Shown one piece after another: positions 16,027 through 27,092 of a stretch of DNA of 64,000 nt. The stretch's first letter is position 1. Each line of letters begins with the position of its first letter. A program made the position numbers and the translations under genes. Under the pieces are notes generated by a model. The model was not told the origin of the DNA. It saw nothing but the letters and a program-made list of their open reading frames with translations, and did not search any database. Source of the DNA: Erysipelotrichales bacterium (GTDB taxonomy: Bacteria > Bacillota_I > Bacilli_A > Erysipelotrichales > Erysipelotrichaceae); contig CAJTJP010000001.1 of assembly GCA_910576855.1 (NCBI GenBank), positions 169,457-233,456 of the forward strand. The letters are read 5' to 3'.

Positions 16027-19000
16027 ATGTCTGATAAAACACAGGGAGTGTACAAACTATTTCAAGATACCGCAAGGGATATCATTTCAGATGAAGAAAA
16101 ATGGAAATCCTTTTTAAAAGTAATTGCTTGGTCGTATAAGTATTCATTCGAGCAACAATTACTCATATATGCGCAAAGACCTACTGCAAGAGCCTGTACT
16201 ACTTATGATATATGGGCAAAGAAATTACACCGTAATGTCAAGCGAGGAAGTAAAGGTATAGCACTGATAGTGCAAGGTAAAAATACTATGTATTTAGAGC
16301 ATGTGTTTGATGTGTCGGATACGGTTAGTAGAGAAAAAAAACCATTTAATTTATGGGAGATAAGAAGTGATGTACATGAAGAACTGCGAAACTATTTAAT
16401 TGATAAATATGCACCTGAATTAGAACATGCTAGTCTTTATGAAGCATTAAAAGAGATGATTGCTACTTTTTCAGATGAGATTGTTATTTCTGAACGCCTT
16501 ATAAAAAAAATATCAGATAAAAATACTGAATACAAGTATCAAACAAAAGTAATTGCGGATATCAATCAGTTAATCGTCAACAGTATTGCTTATGCTGCGA
16601 TGATACGGTGTGATATTAAAGATGTAGAAAATTATTTCAATAAGGATGATTTTTCGGCTATCAAAATGCTTGATATGGACACGATTGCCTTTATAGGTCA
16701 TACAGTGCAAGAATACAATAAATACGCTATAAACGAGTTAAAATCTATCAATGAGAATTTATCCCGTGCGAAACTTGCTAAAACGGTAAAAATGGTTCAT
16801 AATGATAGTACAGAGAGGAGTAATTCAAATGAAAATCAATTACAAGCAGGTAGGGGACGTACAACTTCCGGACTTACAAATGGAGAAGATTACACTTACA
16901 GAAATGTACATGAAAGCGAGAATGAAATACCTAGAGGAGGACAAACCGGACTTATATTTCAAACTACTGACTCAAAATCAAATGAACAATCATCTCAAAG
17001 AGATTCAGCAAGAGGCGGAAGAATTGGAAGAACTGTTGATGAATCAAATGTTGGAGAGCGAGAAGAACCTGATACCGGACAAAGCAACAGCGCAAATGGA
17101 ATGGGTCGGCTACATGAACAATTTGAAGAATCGAGTGCAGGAAATGGTCTTGGCACAAGTGGTCTACAACTAATTGACAAAGGCGGAAATACAGATGTAT
17201 TACCGCCTTTTAATTTACAGTATTTATCAACATTACTTTGTGAAGATATTGGACTTACCAAAAAGAAAGAAGAAATTGCGCAATATTTTATAGAACATAT
17301 AGACGATGAAGAAAGAGCAAATTTCTTAGCAGAGTGTTATGATGACAAACTTATCCAGACTTTTAAAGCCCCACAGAATTATGACTTTAGTTATATAGGG
17401 TGCAGAAAATATGGTAATGGTCTTGATATATGGGAGGGAAGTTATTTAAGGAAAGAATCTAAATCATTTTTATCGTTTATGGTTCTTCAAAAGGAAGTTG
17501 CTAAACTGATTGAGAGCGGTGAATATTTACTTCCAAAATGGGAAAAGATGTCAGGGGTTCAACGAGCCTATAAAATGAATGTACTTAATTCAAATGCTAT
17601 TTTCCATTTACTCACATATAGAAATGAACTACTGAAATCGTCGACGGAGATTATTTCATTCTTTCAAGAACATACAGATAAAAAGGAACAAGCCACTTTC
17701 ATTAAAGAATGTTTCCCGAAGCACACAGTAGAATGGAAAGTAGATGGTGTTCCTCTTGGTTTTATAAAAGAAGAAGATTCACTTCATCTTTATTTTGGAA
17801 CATATGATAATCAAGAAACAAGCGTAAAGTATAATTGGAAATTAGTTGCAAACTTGGTTGACGGTTTCATTATATCACGGTACTATGATCCGACTGTCCA
17901 AATTCCCACTGCTGATGAACTAAGAAATGCAGTTTATGAAAACGAAAAGTCTTTCAAAAATGGTGTGTTTTTTTCTCAAGATGAAATTGATCGTATTCTC
18001 ATTCGTGGCAGTGATGTGCAAGATGGTAAATATCGTATCTTTCAACATATGCAAAAGCATTTAACTAAAAAAGAGAATATTGATTTTCTTAAGCAGGAAT
18101 ATGGAGTTGGTGGAAGCAATCCTGCATACGGCTGCATTGATGAATGGCACGATGGTAAAGGGATTACAATCAGCAGAAAAAAAGAAATAGGAAAAGAAGA
18201 AATCAAGGTTACTTTAAAATGGGATAAAGTCGCAAAACGAATTAGTGAACTCATAGCGACTAATCGCTATTTAAGTAAACAAGAACTAGAACACTATCCT
18301 GTATTTTTACAAAAGCAAGTGCAACGAAAGCATGAACATGAAAGACAAATAAAGATAGAAGAACAAGGAAAAGATACAGAGCCGACCTCAGTAGAAACCA
18401 TTCAAAAAGTTGTTCCAAAAGAATGGAGTGTTGGTGATACTGTTTATATTGGCATTACGGAATATGTAATCATGGATATAGCAAGTGATTCTGTTACTGT
18501 ATCAGAAAAAGAATTTCCATTATTTCAAGAAATATATAAGAAAGCAGATTTTGAAATACGTGTTGCTGAAAGCCCCTTGAATGAAACGGAAATAAAATCT
18601 TTTAAGGTAACGGAGTTAAAAGAAGATGAAATCTCTCTCAACGAAACAGAGCCTGTCAAGAACCACTCAGACGAAAATCACTTAGCGAAAGATGATATTA
18701 AGCGACATAACTATAAAAGCAAAGATAAATACATTCCACAGACGGCTAAAGAAAAATACCGAGCCAATATAACTGCTATTAAATTGCTAAAGAAATTAAA
18801 TCAAGAGGATCGCTTGGCAACAAAAGATGAACAAGCGGTACTTGCTAAATATGTTGGATGGGGCGGTCTGTCTGAAGCATTTGATGAAACCGCAACATCT
18901 TGGAGTTATGAATATCATGAATTAAAAGAACTGCTTAGCGAGGCAGAATACAAAAGTGCAAGGCATTCCGTATTAACTTCTTTTTATACACCAGACATCA

Positions 19001-22000
19001 TCATAGATTCAATGTATGAAATATTAGGTAATATGGGGTTTTCCAAAGGGAATTTACTGGAGCCGTCTTGTGCTATCGGTAATTTCTTTAAGGCTTTACC
19101 TGAAACAATGGCAGATGTAAATCTTTACGGTGTTGAACTCGATACAATATCAGGAAACTTGGCAAAACAATTATTCCAAAAAAGCCATATACAGATAAAG
19201 GGTTATGAAAAAACAAATTTCTCGGATAGTTTCTTTGATGTGGCAATCGGTAATGTACCTTTTGGACAATTAAGCGTGCTTGATTCCCGCTATGATAAAC
19301 ATCATTTCAGTATACATGAATATTTTTTCGCTAAAACATTAGATAAAGTAAGGAGCGGAGGGATAATTGCATTTATTACTTCAAAATATCTTATGGATAG
19401 AAGAAGTAGTAAAACAAGAAAGTATATAAATGAAAGAGCCGAGTTTTTAGGGGCTATTCGTTTACCTAATAATGCTTTTAAAGCATATGCAGGTACTGAA
19501 GTTGTCAGCGATATCATTTTTTTAAAAAAAAGAGAGCGCCCTAATTATATTGAGCATGACTGGATAAATGTTGAACCGTTTGAGTCAGACACATTTGTTA
19601 ATTCTTATTATGTTAAAAATCCCAATATGGTATTAGGAAGTTTAGAAATTACATCCTCTCAATACGGACGTAATGAACTAACGGTAAAGGCTTTCCCCGG
19701 CAAACCGCTGAGAAGTGCTTTACAAGAGATAATTCCTCATATACAAGGAGAAATTGAACCGTATGAATATGATCGCAGTGATACAAAAAGCGATAATACA
19801 ATTCCTGCGGATACGAGCGTAGACAATTATAGTTATACTATCGTAAACAATGAAGTTTATTATCGAGAAAACAGTGTTATGTATCGCCCTGATTTATCAG
19901 AGCGCAAATTAGAGCGTATAAAATCCTTGATAGCGTTAAGAGATTGTATGCGACAACTTATCTATTATCAAACAGAGGATTTCAATGACGATATAATCAA
20001 ACAAGAGCAAAAACGGTTAAATGATATATATGACCGTTTTTCAAAAGAATATGGATTGATTTCAAGCCGTACAAATGCGAGTGTTTTTAGAAAAGACAAC
20101 TCTTATTACCTGCTATGTTCATTAGAAATCTTAGACGATGAGGGTAAGTTAGAACGTAAGGCTGATATGTTTACGAAAAGAACGATAAAAAATAAGCCGA
20201 AGATAACACATGTCGATACTGCCAATGACGCCTTGTTATTATCCTTGAATGAAAAAGCAAAAGTGGATTTAGATTACATGATGTCAGTATCCGATTTTAG
20301 CAAGGAGGAGTTGCTGAAAGAACTTAAGAATGTTATATACAAAGTACCGAATGCACTGGAGGATGACTCTTTAGAGGAATATGTAACCGCAGATGAATAT
20401 TTAAGTGACGATATCAGAGAAAAATTGAAAATAGCAGAATTGTCCGTTAAGTTTGATTCATCTTTACAAGAAAATGTTGAAGCCTTGAAACAAGCGTTGC
20501 CGAAAAGACTCACAGCCTCAGATATTGAAGTGCGTATCGGTGCTACATGGATTCCAGTTGAAATATATAGTCAATTTATATATGAATTGTTAGATACCAG
20601 TAAATTTCATCAAAGCAATATTAAAACAATGTATTCAAAAGTAACAAATTCATACAATATCAGCAATAAACGGCAAGATAGTTTTAATGTAAAGGTGTTT
20701 AATAATTATGGGACTAGGCGAGTCAATGCGTATCATTTGATAGAAGATTGTTTAAATCTAAGGGATACGAAGGTGTACGACCATTATAAAGATGAGTCGG
20801 GAAATGATGTGGCAGAATTAAACACAAAAGAAACTATTTTAGCGCAACAAAAACAAGACTTAATCAAAGAAAAATTCAAGGATTGGATATGGAAAGATTA
20901 TAATCGTAGGCAGGAATTGGAAGAAATATATAATCAATTATTTAATAGCATCCGTCCCAGAGAATATAATGGCGATCATTTAACATTTTATAATATGAAT
21001 GCGAATATTACTCTAAAAAAACATCAAAAAGATGCGGTCGCACATATTTTATATGGTTCAAACACATTACTTGCACACGTAGTAGGTGCAGGAAAAACTT
21101 ATGAAATGATTGCAGCCTGTATGGAACTAAGACGGTTGAAATTAAGCAATAAACCGATGATTGTTGTCCCTAATCATTTAATTGAGCAATGGGGTTCTGA
21201 TTTCTTAACACTGTATCCCTCTGCAAATATATTAGTCGCAAGAAAGCAGGATTTTCAAAGAGAAAATCGAAAACGATTTTGCAGTCGTATTGCGACAGGA
21301 GATTATGATGCAATTATACTAGGACATAGTATGTTTGAGAAAATACCTATATCTTATGAATATCAAGTTGAGATGATTGAAAAACAGATAGATAACATAA
21401 CGGAGAGTATCAAGGAGGCGAAAAACAAAAATTTTGAACGTTTCACGATTAAGCAAATGGAAAGAGTTGCGCACCAATTAAAAAACCAAATAGTAAAGTT
21501 GAACAAGAGAGAACGAAAAGACAGTGTGATAACGTTCGAAGAACTTGGGATAGATCGTTTATTTGTTGATGAAAGCCATTATTTTAAAAATCTATTCATG
21601 TACACTAAAATGTCCAATGTAGCAGGTTTGACTTCTGCGCCTGCTCAAAAATCAAGTGATATGTTTTTGAAATGTCAGTATCTCGATCACTTGACTGGTG
21701 GAAAAGGGATTGTCTTTGCGACTGGTACTCCTATCAGCAACAGTATGGTAGAATTGTATACAATCCAACGATATTTACAATATGGCGAATTAGAGAAAAG
21801 AGGTTTATCTCATTTTGATTCGTGGGCATCTACTTTTGGGGAAACGAAAACGACAATGGAACTAGCACCTGAGGGAACAGGATATAGGGAGAAACAGCGA
21901 TTTTCAAGTTTTTATAATCTACCTGAATTGATGAGCATGTTTAAAGAAATCGCTGATGTAAAAACTGCCGACCAACTAAATTTACCTGTTCCTAATACTC

Positions 22001-23433
22001 ATTATGAAAACCTAACAGTACCCGCAAGTGAAATACAACAGAATATACTAGAGGATTTAGTAGAAAGAGCAAATGTCGTCAGAGCGAAACTAATTGAACC
22101 GAATATTGATAATATGTTAAAAATCACAAATGACGGAAGAAAACTAGCACTGGATCAGCGACTGATTGATGAGATGTTTGAAGATTATAAGAATAGTAAG
22201 GTGAATGCCTGTGTAAACAATGTTTATGAAATATGGAGAAAGCACAGTGAATCGAAAGCAACTCAAACAATATTTTGTGATCTCTCTACACCAAAGCCTA
22301 AAATCTTTAATCTCTACACAGATATCAAGGATAAATTGATAAAAAAAGGAATTGATGAGAATGAGATTGCTTTTATTCATGACTACAATACAGATGAAAA
22401 AAAGAAATCATTATTTAAAATGGTACGCTCCGGAGATATACGTATTCTATTAGGGAGTACCTCTAAAATGGGAGCAGGAACCAATATACAAACAAGGCTC
22501 ATTGCTTCTCATGATTTAGATGTGCCATGGACTCCTGCAGCACTCGAACAACGAGCAGGACGCATTGTTAGGCAAGGCAATCAGAATAAAGATGTATATA
22601 TATACCGCTATGTTACTGAGGGAACATTTGATGCATACAGTTACCAATTACTTGAAAGCAAGCAACGTTTTATTTCGCAGATAATGACATCTAAAGCAAT
22701 CTGTCGAAACTTTGAGGATACTGATATACAAACAATGTCATATAGTGTTTTGAAAGCCTTGGCAAGCGGAAATCCTTTAATTATGGAAAAAATAGAATTA
22801 GAGGAGAAGATATCAAAATTGAAACTTGCTAAAAGTGAATACCTTTCCAATAAGTATATGCTGGAGGATATGATGATAAAGAAGTATCCAAGACAAATAA
22901 CAGAATTAAAGACTAGATTGGAAGCAATGGAAAAGGATATAGAGGATACAAAAAAATACGGAGATAGCCATGAAATCACAATCAAAGGCAGGACTTTCAG
23001 TGAGCGAAAAGAAGGAGGAGAAGCGCTGTTGTTGTGTGCAAGGAAGAATACAACACCAGAAACAATTGGTGAGTTTTTAGGTTTTGAATTACGCATACAG
23101 TATGATGAATATTCCCGTATGCACACTATTTTATTGAAGAAATATAACACTTATCAATTTGATATGGGAGAAAATAGTGTTGGCAACATGACTAGATTAC
23201 AAAATGAAATCAATGCGATTCCTAAGTATGCGGAGAAAGTAAAAAGACAATTAGAGGAAACGGAAAAAAGTTTAGCAGACGCAAAAGCAGAGATTGAAAA
23301 ACCATTCTCAAAAGAAACGGAATTAAAAGAAATGCAGGATCGCTTGAAATCAATTAACAAGGAATTACATATAGATGAGGAGGAAAAGCAGCCTCGTGGT
23401 AAAAAGCGAGGGCAAGTCGAGATAGAACGATGA
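16027..23433 (+). CDS. Giant N6-adenine methylase / SNF2-like helicase of conjugative elements
   Basis: 2,468 residues in one ORF. Residues about 30-90 resemble ArdC-type N-terminal domains ([16 protein letters not shown]). About 267-382 is a hydrophilic low-complexity linker overlapped by another gene. From about 940 comes a methyltransferase-like region with [15 protein letters not shown] and [11 protein letters not shown], where the catalytic NPPF-type motif reads GNVPFG. From about 1680 there is an SF2 helicase: Walker A VGAGKT (about 1684), DESH box (about 1849) and motif [15 protein letters not shown] (about 2175), then a coiled-coil tail. Giant proteins of this kind are typical of Tn1549-like ICEs and may protect or process transferred DNA. 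The altered NPPF motif leaves methylation activity uncertain. Overlaps the next gene by 4 bp (ATGA). Confidence 0.85.
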   Translation: MSDKTQGVYKLFQDTARDIISDEEKWKSFLKVIAWSYKYSFEQQLLIYAQRPTARACTTYDIWAKKLHRNVKRGSKGIALIVQGKNTMYLEHVFDVSDTVSREKKPFNLWEIRSDVHEELRNYLIDKYAPELEHASLYEALKEMIATFSDEIVISERLIKKISDKNTEYKYQTKVIADINQLIVNSIAYAAMIRCDIKDVENYFNKDDFSAIKMLDMDTIAFIGHTVQEYNKYAINELKSINENLSRAKLAKTVKMVHNDSTERSNSNENQLQAGRGRTTSGLTNGEDYTYRNVHESENEIPRGGQTGLIFQTTDSKSNEQSSQRDSARGGRIGRTVDESNVGEREEPDTGQSNSANGMGRLHEQFEESSAGNGLGTSGLQLIDKGGNTDVLPPFNLQYLSTLLCEDIGLTKKKEEIAQYFIEHIDDEERANFLAECYDDKLIQTFKAPQNYDFSYIGCRKYGNGLDIWEGSYLRKESKSFLSFMVLQKEVAKLIESGEYLLPKWEKMSGVQRAYKMNVLNSNAIFHLLTYRNELLKSSTEIISFFQEHTDKKEQATFIKECFPKHTVEWKVDGVPLGFIKEEDSLHLYFGTYDNQETSVKYNWKLVANLVDGFIISRYYDPTVQIPTADELRNAVYENEKSFKNGVFFSQDEIDRILIRGSDVQDGKYRIFQHMQKHLTKKENIDFLKQEYGVGGSNPAYGCIDEWHDGKGITISRKKEIGKEEIKVTLKWDKVAKRISELIATNRYLSKQELEHYPVFLQKQVQRKHEHERQIKIEEQGKDTEPTSVETIQKVVPKEWSVGDTVYIGITEYVIMDIASDSVTVSEKEFPLFQEIYKKADFEIRVAESPLNETEIKSFKVTELKEDEISLNETEPVKNHSDENHLAKDDIKRHNYKSKDKYIPQTAKEKYRANITAIKLLKKLNQEDRLATKDEQAVLAKYVGWGGLSEAFDETATSWSYEYHELKELLSEAEYKSARHSVLTSFYTPDIIIDSMYEILGNMGFSKGNLLEPSCAIGNFFKALPETMADVNLYGVELDTISGNLAKQLFQKSHIQIKGYEKTNFSDSFFDVAIGNVPFGQLSVLDSRYDKHHFSIHEYFFAKTLDKVRSGGIIAFITSKYLMDRRSSKTRKYINERAEFLGAIRLPNNAFKAYAGTEVVSDIIFLKKRERPNYIEHDWINVEPFESDTFVNSYYVKNPNMVLGSLEITSSQYGRNELTVKAFPGKPLRSALQEIIPHIQGEIEPYEYDRSDTKSDNTIPADTSVDNYSYTIVNNEVYYRENSVMYRPDLSERKLERIKSLIALRDCMRQLIYYQTEDFNDDIIKQEQKRLNDIYDRFSKEYGLISSRTNASVFRKDNSYYLLCSLEILDDEGKLERKADMFTKRTIKNKPKITHVDTANDALLLSLNEKAKVDLDYMMSVSDFSKEELLKELKNVIYKVPNALEDDSLEEYVTADEYLSDDIREKLKIAELSVKFDSSLQENVEALKQALPKRLTASDIEVRIGATWIPVEIYSQFIYELLDTSKFHQSNIKTMYSKVTNSYNISNKRQDSFNVKVFNNYGTRRVNAYHLIEDCLNLRDTKVYDHYKDESGNDVAELNTKETILAQQKQDLIKEKFKDWIWKDYNRRQELEEIYNQLFNSIRPREYNGDHLTFYNMNANITLKKHQKDAVAHILYGSNTLLAHVVGAGKTYEMIAACMELRRLKLSNKPMIVVPNHLIEQWGSDFLTLYPSANILVARKQDFQRENRKRFCSRIATGDYDAIILGHSMFEKIPISYEYQVEMIEKQIDNITESIKEAKNKNFERFTIKQMERVAHQLKNQIVKLNKRERKDSVITFEELGIDRLFVDESHYFKNLFMYTKMSNVAGLTSAPAQKSSDMFLKCQYLDHLTGGKGIVFATGTPISNSMVELYTIQRYLQYGELEKRGLSHFDSWASTFGETKTTMELAPEGTGYREKQRFSSFYNLPELMSMFKEIADVKTADQLNLPVPNTHYENLTVPASEIQQNILEDLVERANVVRAKLIEPNIDNMLKITNDGRKLALDQRLIDEMFEDYKNSKVNACVNNVYEIWRKHSESKATQTIFCDLSTPKPKIFNLYTDIKDKLIKKGIDENEIAFIHDYNTDEKKKSLFKMVRSGDIRILLGSTSKMGAGTNIQTRLIASHDLDVPWTPAALEQRAGRIVRQGNQNKDVYIYRYVTEGTFDAYSYQLLESKQRFISQIMTSKAICRNFEDTDIQTMSYSVLKALASGNPLIMEKIELEEKISKLKLAKSEYLSNKYMLEDMMIKKYPRQITELKTRLEAMEKDIEDTKKYGDSHEITIKGRTFSERKEGGEALLLCARKNTTPETIGEFLGFELRIQYDEYSRMHTILLKKYNTYQFDMGENSVGNMTRLQNEINAIPKYAEKVKRQLEETEKSLADAKAEIEKPFSKETELKEMQDRLKSINKELHIDEEEKQPRGKKRGQVEIER
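16829..17173 (+). CDS. tnpV: TnpV-like protein encoded in an alternative frame inside the helicase gene
   Basis: 114 residues in a different frame, wholly inside the methylase/helicase ORF. The start [18 protein letters not shown] and the end [16 protein letters not shown] resemble the TnpV family of small transposon-encoded proteins of unknown function. GAGAGGAG lies 8 nt before this ATG. In the host frame the same stretch encodes a serine-, glycine- and glutamate-rich linker, so the linker appears shaped by the second gene. I recognise the family from memory; an alignment would settle it. Evidence for real coding: family resemblance, a good ribosome binding site and a loss of domain character in the overlapped frame. 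Confidence 0.65.
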   Translation: MKINYKQVGDVQLPDLQMEKITLTEMYMKARMKYLEEDKPDLYFKLLTQNQMNNHLKEIQQEAEELEELLMNQMLESEKNLIPDKATAQMEWVGYMNNLKNRVQEMVLAQVVYN

Positions 23434-24356
23434 GGTTTTCAAGAGAATATATAGCAGAAATAAGAAGTATAGATTTATTGACATACTTACAAAACTACGA
23501 TCCTGATGAATTGGTTAAAAGTTCAAGAAATGAATATAGGACTAGGACGCACGGCAGTTTAGTAATCAGTAATGGATTGTGGCATTGGATTGCAAGAGGG
23601 ATTGGGGGTAAGTCGGCGTTAGATTATTTAATTCATGTAAAAGAAATGAATTTCGCTGAAGCAGTGGAGCATCTCGGAAACTGTATCAATAAGAAAATGA
23701 CAACCGTTGTATCTCATAAAACTAAGTATAAATTCAAACTTCCTCTCCCTTGCCAAGACACAGTAATCACAAATTACCTGTGTAAGAAACGCAGTCTAAG
23801 TGAGGAAGTAGTTTCATACGCTATTCGCCACTATTTTATCTATCAACATGATAGTGATGTGGTCTTTGTCGGATACGATGAGGGGTGCAAAGCACGCTTT
23901 GCGAGTGTGCGATCGACCGTAGGAAAGGACAGACGAGATATAGCAGGGAGTAATAAGCGATATAGTTTTAAATTGACATTCCAGTCAGATTCTGATGTAT
24001 TGAATGTATATGAAAGTCCGATAGATTTATTATCCAATCTAAGTTTGAGACAGTTAAAAGGAAAGGCGTGGAGAACGCAACATCACTTGTCGATCGGCGG
24101 TGCGATGAGAATCGATCATCCTGAAAAGGATAGAAAACTACCGATTGCCCTTGAACAATATTTGAAACAATACCCGCAAATCAAAACAATCAATCTGTAC
24201 TTAGATAATGATAGGGCAGGACGAGATACCTCAGAATTGATTAAAAAAATGCTAGATAATTCATGTGAGATCATAGATCATGTTCCTGCCCATTACAAAG
24301 ACATCAATGATGAATTGAAACACTTCATATGCAAAAGAAATGAAATAGAACGATAG
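23430..24356 (+). CDS. DUF3991/toprim-domain primase-like protein
   Basis: 308 residues. The N-terminal part with [17 protein letters not shown] (about 51-67) resembles the DUF3991 module. The C-terminal half has a toprim-like core: a glutamate in [10 protein letters not shown] (about 195) and the acidic [13 protein letters not shown] (about 253-265). Such proteins accompany the giant helicase in ICEs and are thought to prime or process the transferred strand. The start overlaps the helicase stop (ATGA), indicating translational coupling. Full-length primase zinc-finger cysteines are not evident. Confidence 0.75.
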   Translation: MRFSREYIAEIRSIDLLTYLQNYDPDELVKSSRNEYRTRTHGSLVISNGLWHWIARGIGGKSALDYLIHVKEMNFAEAVEHLGNCINKKMTTVVSHKTKYKFKLPLPCQDTVITNYLCKKRSLSEEVVSYAIRHYFIYQHDSDVVFVGYDEGCKARFASVRSTVGKDRRDIAGSNKRYSFKLTFQSDSDVLNVYESPIDLLSNLSLRQLKGKAWRTQHHLSIGGAMRIDHPEKDRKLPIALEQYLKQYPQIKTINLYLDNDRAGRDTSELIKKMLDNSCEIIDHVPAHYKDINDELKHFICKRNEIER

Positions 24357-24386
24357 TTGATGAATGCTAAACCAGTATTATGATAC

Positions 24387-24414
24387 GAGTAATTCGATTA
24401 TGAGTTACTCTTTT
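24387..24414 (+). terminator. Attenuator-like hairpin before the DpnD/PcfM-like gene
   Basis: GAGTAA / TTACTC with a 12-nt loop and four T, just upstream of AAAGGAGAG. The stem is short; it belongs to the recurring leader pattern of the ICE. Confidence 0.4.
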
Positions 24415-24438
24415 CTTATTGAGAAAGGAGAGTTGAAC

Positions 24439-24636
24439 ATGAAAAAGTATCTAATTGAAATCACAGAAACCTTGCAAAAACAAATTACAGTAATTGCAAA
24501 AAATCGTGAAGCGGCTGAACAAATAGTCAAAGAGAAATACAAAAACCTAGAAATTATTTTAGACGAAAGCGACCATATTTCAACTGATTTTAAGACTTTA
24601 AAAGAAACAAGAATACTTGAAAATAAAGAAAGATGA
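24439..24636 (+). CDS. DpnD/PcfM-like small protein
   Basis: 65 residues. KKYLIEITETLQKQITV then EAAEQIVKEKYKN and EIILDESDHI match the short beta-rich DpnD/PcfM C-terminal family found on conjugative plasmids and ICEs; its function is unknown. The ATG at 24439 follows AAAGGAGAG. An in-frame upstream extension to 24364 reads through the hairpin and is rejected. Its stop overlaps the ATG of a tiny Cys-rich ORF. Confidence 0.65.
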   Translation: MKKYLIEITETLQKQITVIAKNREAAEQIVKEKYKNLEIILDESDHISTDFKTLKETRILENKER

Positions 24637-24683
24637 GCAAGTGTAATTCAAATAGTAAATGCTGCGCTTGTACTATGTCTTGA
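24633..24683 (+). CDS. Possible 16-aa Cys-rich peptide
   Basis: The ATG overlaps the TGA of the preceding gene (ATGA) and encodes MSKCNSNSKCCACTMS, with four cysteines in sixteen residues. The ribosome binding site is weak. It sits at the edge of the presumed oriT. It may be a coupled micro-ORF or chance. Confidence 0.2.
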   Translation: MSKCNSNSKCCACTMS

Positions 24684-24768
24684 AATGCCGCAAGCACTGA
24701 ATTATGATATCATAATTCGCTTGTTAGGGGGGAAACCCCCTAAAACCCCACTGGAAAGGAGGCATACT
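24684..24768 (+). other. Probable origin of transfer (oriT)
   Basis: Non-coding gap directly before mobC and the relaxase gene. It holds a perfect 20-nt palindrome (24699-24718), flanked by CAAGC (24691-24695) and GCTTG that extend it as an imperfect stem. A second perfect repeat, TTAGGGGG / CCCCCTAA, follows (24724-24731 / 24736-24743). Such inverted repeats beside mobC-relaxase are the usual setting of a nick region. The nic site cannot be assigned from sequence alone. Confidence 0.55.
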
Positions 24769-25125
24769 ATGCTGAAACGAAACAAAAGTTTTTTGATACG
24801 CTTGTCCCAAGACGAACTCACTCAATTAAATAATGATGTAGAGAAAACAGGCTTATCAAGAGAGTCCTATGTGCGCTCCCTCATAAACGGATATATTCCC
24901 GCTGCCAGACCTAGCAATGATTTTCAAAAGGTACTTTATTTTCTAAGGATAACAAGCAATAACTTAAATCAGATTGCGATGATTGCGAATAAGAACGGAA
25001 ACATCAATGCTGAGGAATATGCACTGGAAGTCCAAAACTTAAAAATGTTGATATTGGAAATCAAGCAGGAGCAGAGCAAAGCAATTAAAATCAACTATGG
25101 CTGTCATCAAGATATGGGACATTAA
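24769..25125 (+). CDS. mobC: MobC-like relaxosome accessory protein
   Basis: 118 residues, small and basic at the N-terminus (MLKRNKSFLIRLSQDEL), with a ribbon-helix-helix-like start and the GLSRESYVRSLING stretch typical of MobC. NNLNQIAMIANKNG (about 66-79) is the conserved MobC core. It helps the relaxase bind and open oriT. The ATG follows AAAGGAGG; the longer in-frame ORF from 24685 would cross the oriT repeats. It overlaps the relaxase gene by 29 bp. Confidence 0.8.
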   Translation: MLKRNKSFLIRLSQDELTQLNNDVEKTGLSRESYVRSLINGYIPAARPSNDFQKVLYFLRITSNNLNQIAMIANKNGNINAEEYALEVQNLKMLILEIKQEQSKAIKINYGCHQDMGH

Positions 25126-26386
25126 GGATAGTTTGCGCCGATTGTTAGTCTACATCACAAATCCTAAAAAGACCAAAAATGAAAATTATACAGATGATCC
25201 CAGTGCAATGCCATATTTCATAAGCGGGATAAACTGCGATAGCGATATGGCATATGAAGATATGATGATAACGAAACAACAGTATCAAAAGACTGGAGGG
25301 ATACTTGCTTTTCATGCAGTCCAGTCATTTAAGCCGGGCGAGATAACTCCCGAATTAGCACATCAACTTGGTGTTGAATATGCAAAGGAAATGTGGGGAG
25401 ATCGTTTTGAAGTCATTGTCGCAACTCATACAGACCATGAGCATATCCACAATCATTTTGCAATCAATTCTGTATCTTTCAAAGACGGCAAGCGTTACTA
25501 TGATAACAAAGCAAATTACAGGGCAATGCAGAAATTGAATGATACTCTTTGCGAAAAATATTGTTTATCAGTTATCAAACAGAAAAAGAATATCGGACAG
25601 CCGTATGCGGCTTGGAAAGCAGAAAAGCAGAATCAGCCGACCAGACGAGCGCTGATATGTTGCGATGTGGAATATGCGATTACGAATGCTCTTACCTATT
25701 CGCAATTTATGCACCACTTAAAAGAAATGGGATATTTGATAAAAACCAATGTGAAGCATATTGCGGTATGTCCGCCGGGAAGTAATAAGTTTTTTCGATT
25801 ATGCAATTTAACAAAAGATCAGCGATATGCTGAGGATATGATAAAAGAGCGAATATTGAAAAACCGCAATGTATCATCAAGGCGTAAGAGTAAACCGATA
25901 AAGATGAAAGGCAAGGTTACACATGCTCGCAGAATTACAGGAATACGAGCATTATACATCAAGTATCAGTATCGAATGGGAGTAATACCTAAAAATGTAC
26001 CAAATCGTAAGGTGCATTTTTATTTTAAGCAGGACTTGATCTATCTTGAAAAAATTACGCAGGAAGTTACCCTCATGTGCAAAAAGAAAATTCATACAAT
26101 GACAGACTTGGAAAATTGTATGCTGCAAGCAAAAAATACCATGAGTACATTGATGAGGGCGAGGACTAAATCCTATAACAAGTTAAGACGTTGCAGCGAT
26201 CCGATTCAGATAGAGAACATAAAAAAGGAAATTATGAACTTAAGTGAGGATATTAGAAAACTTAGAAAGGAGGTGGTGCTATATGAGGGTATCAAAGCAC
26301 GATCTATCGTAATCAAAGAAAAACTTAATGTAACAAAACAAGATAAGGAGCGTGAACAAAATGAGCGTCACTGGAGAAACCGCTGA
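25097..26386 (+). CDS. MobA/VirD2-family relaxase
   Basis: 429 residues. The metal-binding histidine motif THTDHEHIHNHFAIN is at about residues 111-125, with candidate catalytic tyrosines in the N-terminal domain (for example YITNP). The enzyme nicks one strand at oriT, stays covalently attached and pilots the strand through the VirD4 channel. The C-terminal half is basic with a coiled-coil near 360-420. It is read from inside mobC, so translation is coupled. The three-His motif and mobC neighbour place it in the MobP-type group common in Tn1549-like elements. Confidence 0.85.
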   Translation: MAVIKIWDIKDSLRRLLVYITNPKKTKNENYTDDPSAMPYFISGINCDSDMAYEDMMITKQQYQKTGGILAFHAVQSFKPGEITPELAHQLGVEYAKEMWGDRFEVIVATHTDHEHIHNHFAINSVSFKDGKRYYDNKANYRAMQKLNDTLCEKYCLSVIKQKKNIGQPYAAWKAEKQNQPTRRALICCDVEYAITNALTYSQFMHHLKEMGYLIKTNVKHIAVCPPGSNKFFRLCNLTKDQRYAEDMIKERILKNRNVSSRRKSKPIKMKGKVTHARRITGIRALYIKYQYRMGVIPKNVPNRKVHFYFKQDLIYLEKITQEVTLMCKKKIHTMTDLENCMLQAKNTMSTLMRARTKSYNKLRRCSDPIQIENIKKEIMNLSEDIRKLRKEVVLYEGIKARSIVIKEKLNVTKQDKEREQNERHWRNR

Positions 26387-27092
26387 CCAACTTACGAGGA
26401 TGACACTTCAAGGCATACAATTTGCGGCTGGACTATCTGCAAAGGCAGGTGGAAAAACTTTAAAGTCATTATCAGTCTTTCTATACTCTGTAATTGCTGA
26501 ACAGAAAAAAGTCAAAGGCAAGACAAATTTAAAGTCATTCTTGAAGTCTGAAGAAGAATTAAAAATATTTGCGATACACCGCAAAGACCTGCATTCCTTT
26601 TATAAGGAGGCAAAGAGGTATGGGGTATTGTATCATGTGATTATGAAAGAAAAGGGCGAGGACGGCATATGCGACATCATGATAAAAGCAAAGGACGCCA
26701 ATAAGGTCGCAAGAATAGCCAATCGTTTGGAAATAGGCACATTAGATACGAAAGCCATAAACTCAATGATTGAGAAGGAACAAGCAACCGTTGATAAACA
26801 AGTGCCGATGATGAATGAAACAGAGCATAATGATACAATCAGGGCTTTAATGGAAAAGGCAATGAAACAAGACCCCAAGAAAGCCCGGATGGATACCACG
26901 AAAGATCTGTCCGGGCATTCCTTGAAAGTTTCAACGAATGTATCTGAGAAACCATCGGTAAGAAAAGAATTGAGCGATATTAAGCAAAAACAACAAAAGC
27001 AACAAAAGCAACAACAAATACAAAGAGCAAAGCATATCAAGAAAAATAGGAGGAAACAATATGCCAACAATCGAAGAAGTATTGCAAGGTAA
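26361..27092 (+). CDS. PcfB-family (DUF3801) conjugation protein
   Basis: 243 residues. The conserved part is at about 55-130: LKSFLKSEEELKIFAIH, EAKRYGVLYHVIM and CDIMIKAKDANKVARI. The C-terminus is Gln/Lys-rich (QKQQKQQKQQ), basic and likely disordered. PcfB is a relaxosome accessory that docks the substrate to the VirD4 coupling protein on pCF10. The ATG at 26361 is preferred to GTG at 26352 for spacing from AAGGAG. It overlaps the relaxase by 26 bp and the next gene by 32 bp. Confidence 0.7.
   Translation: MSVTGETADQLTRMTLQGIQFAAGLSAKAGGKTLKSLSVFLYSVIAEQKKVKGKTNLKSFLKSEEELKIFAIHRKDLHSFYKEAKRYGVLYHVIMKEKGEDGICDIMIKAKDANKVARIANRLEIGTLDTKAINSMIEKEQATVDKQVPMMNETEHNDTIRALMEKAMKQDPKKARMDTTKDLSGHSLKVSTNVSEKPSVRKELSDIKQKQQKQQKQQQIQRAKHIKKNRRKQYANNRRSIAR

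Noticed and set aside
24724..24743. TTAGGGGG/CCCCCTAA as an intrinsic terminator
   Set aside because: No U-run follows and it sits beside mobC with another palindrome; oriT is the better explanation.
25549..25785. 78-aa ORF in another frame inside the relaxase gene
   Set aside because: No family resemblance and no good ribosome binding site, unlike the nested TnpV-like gene.
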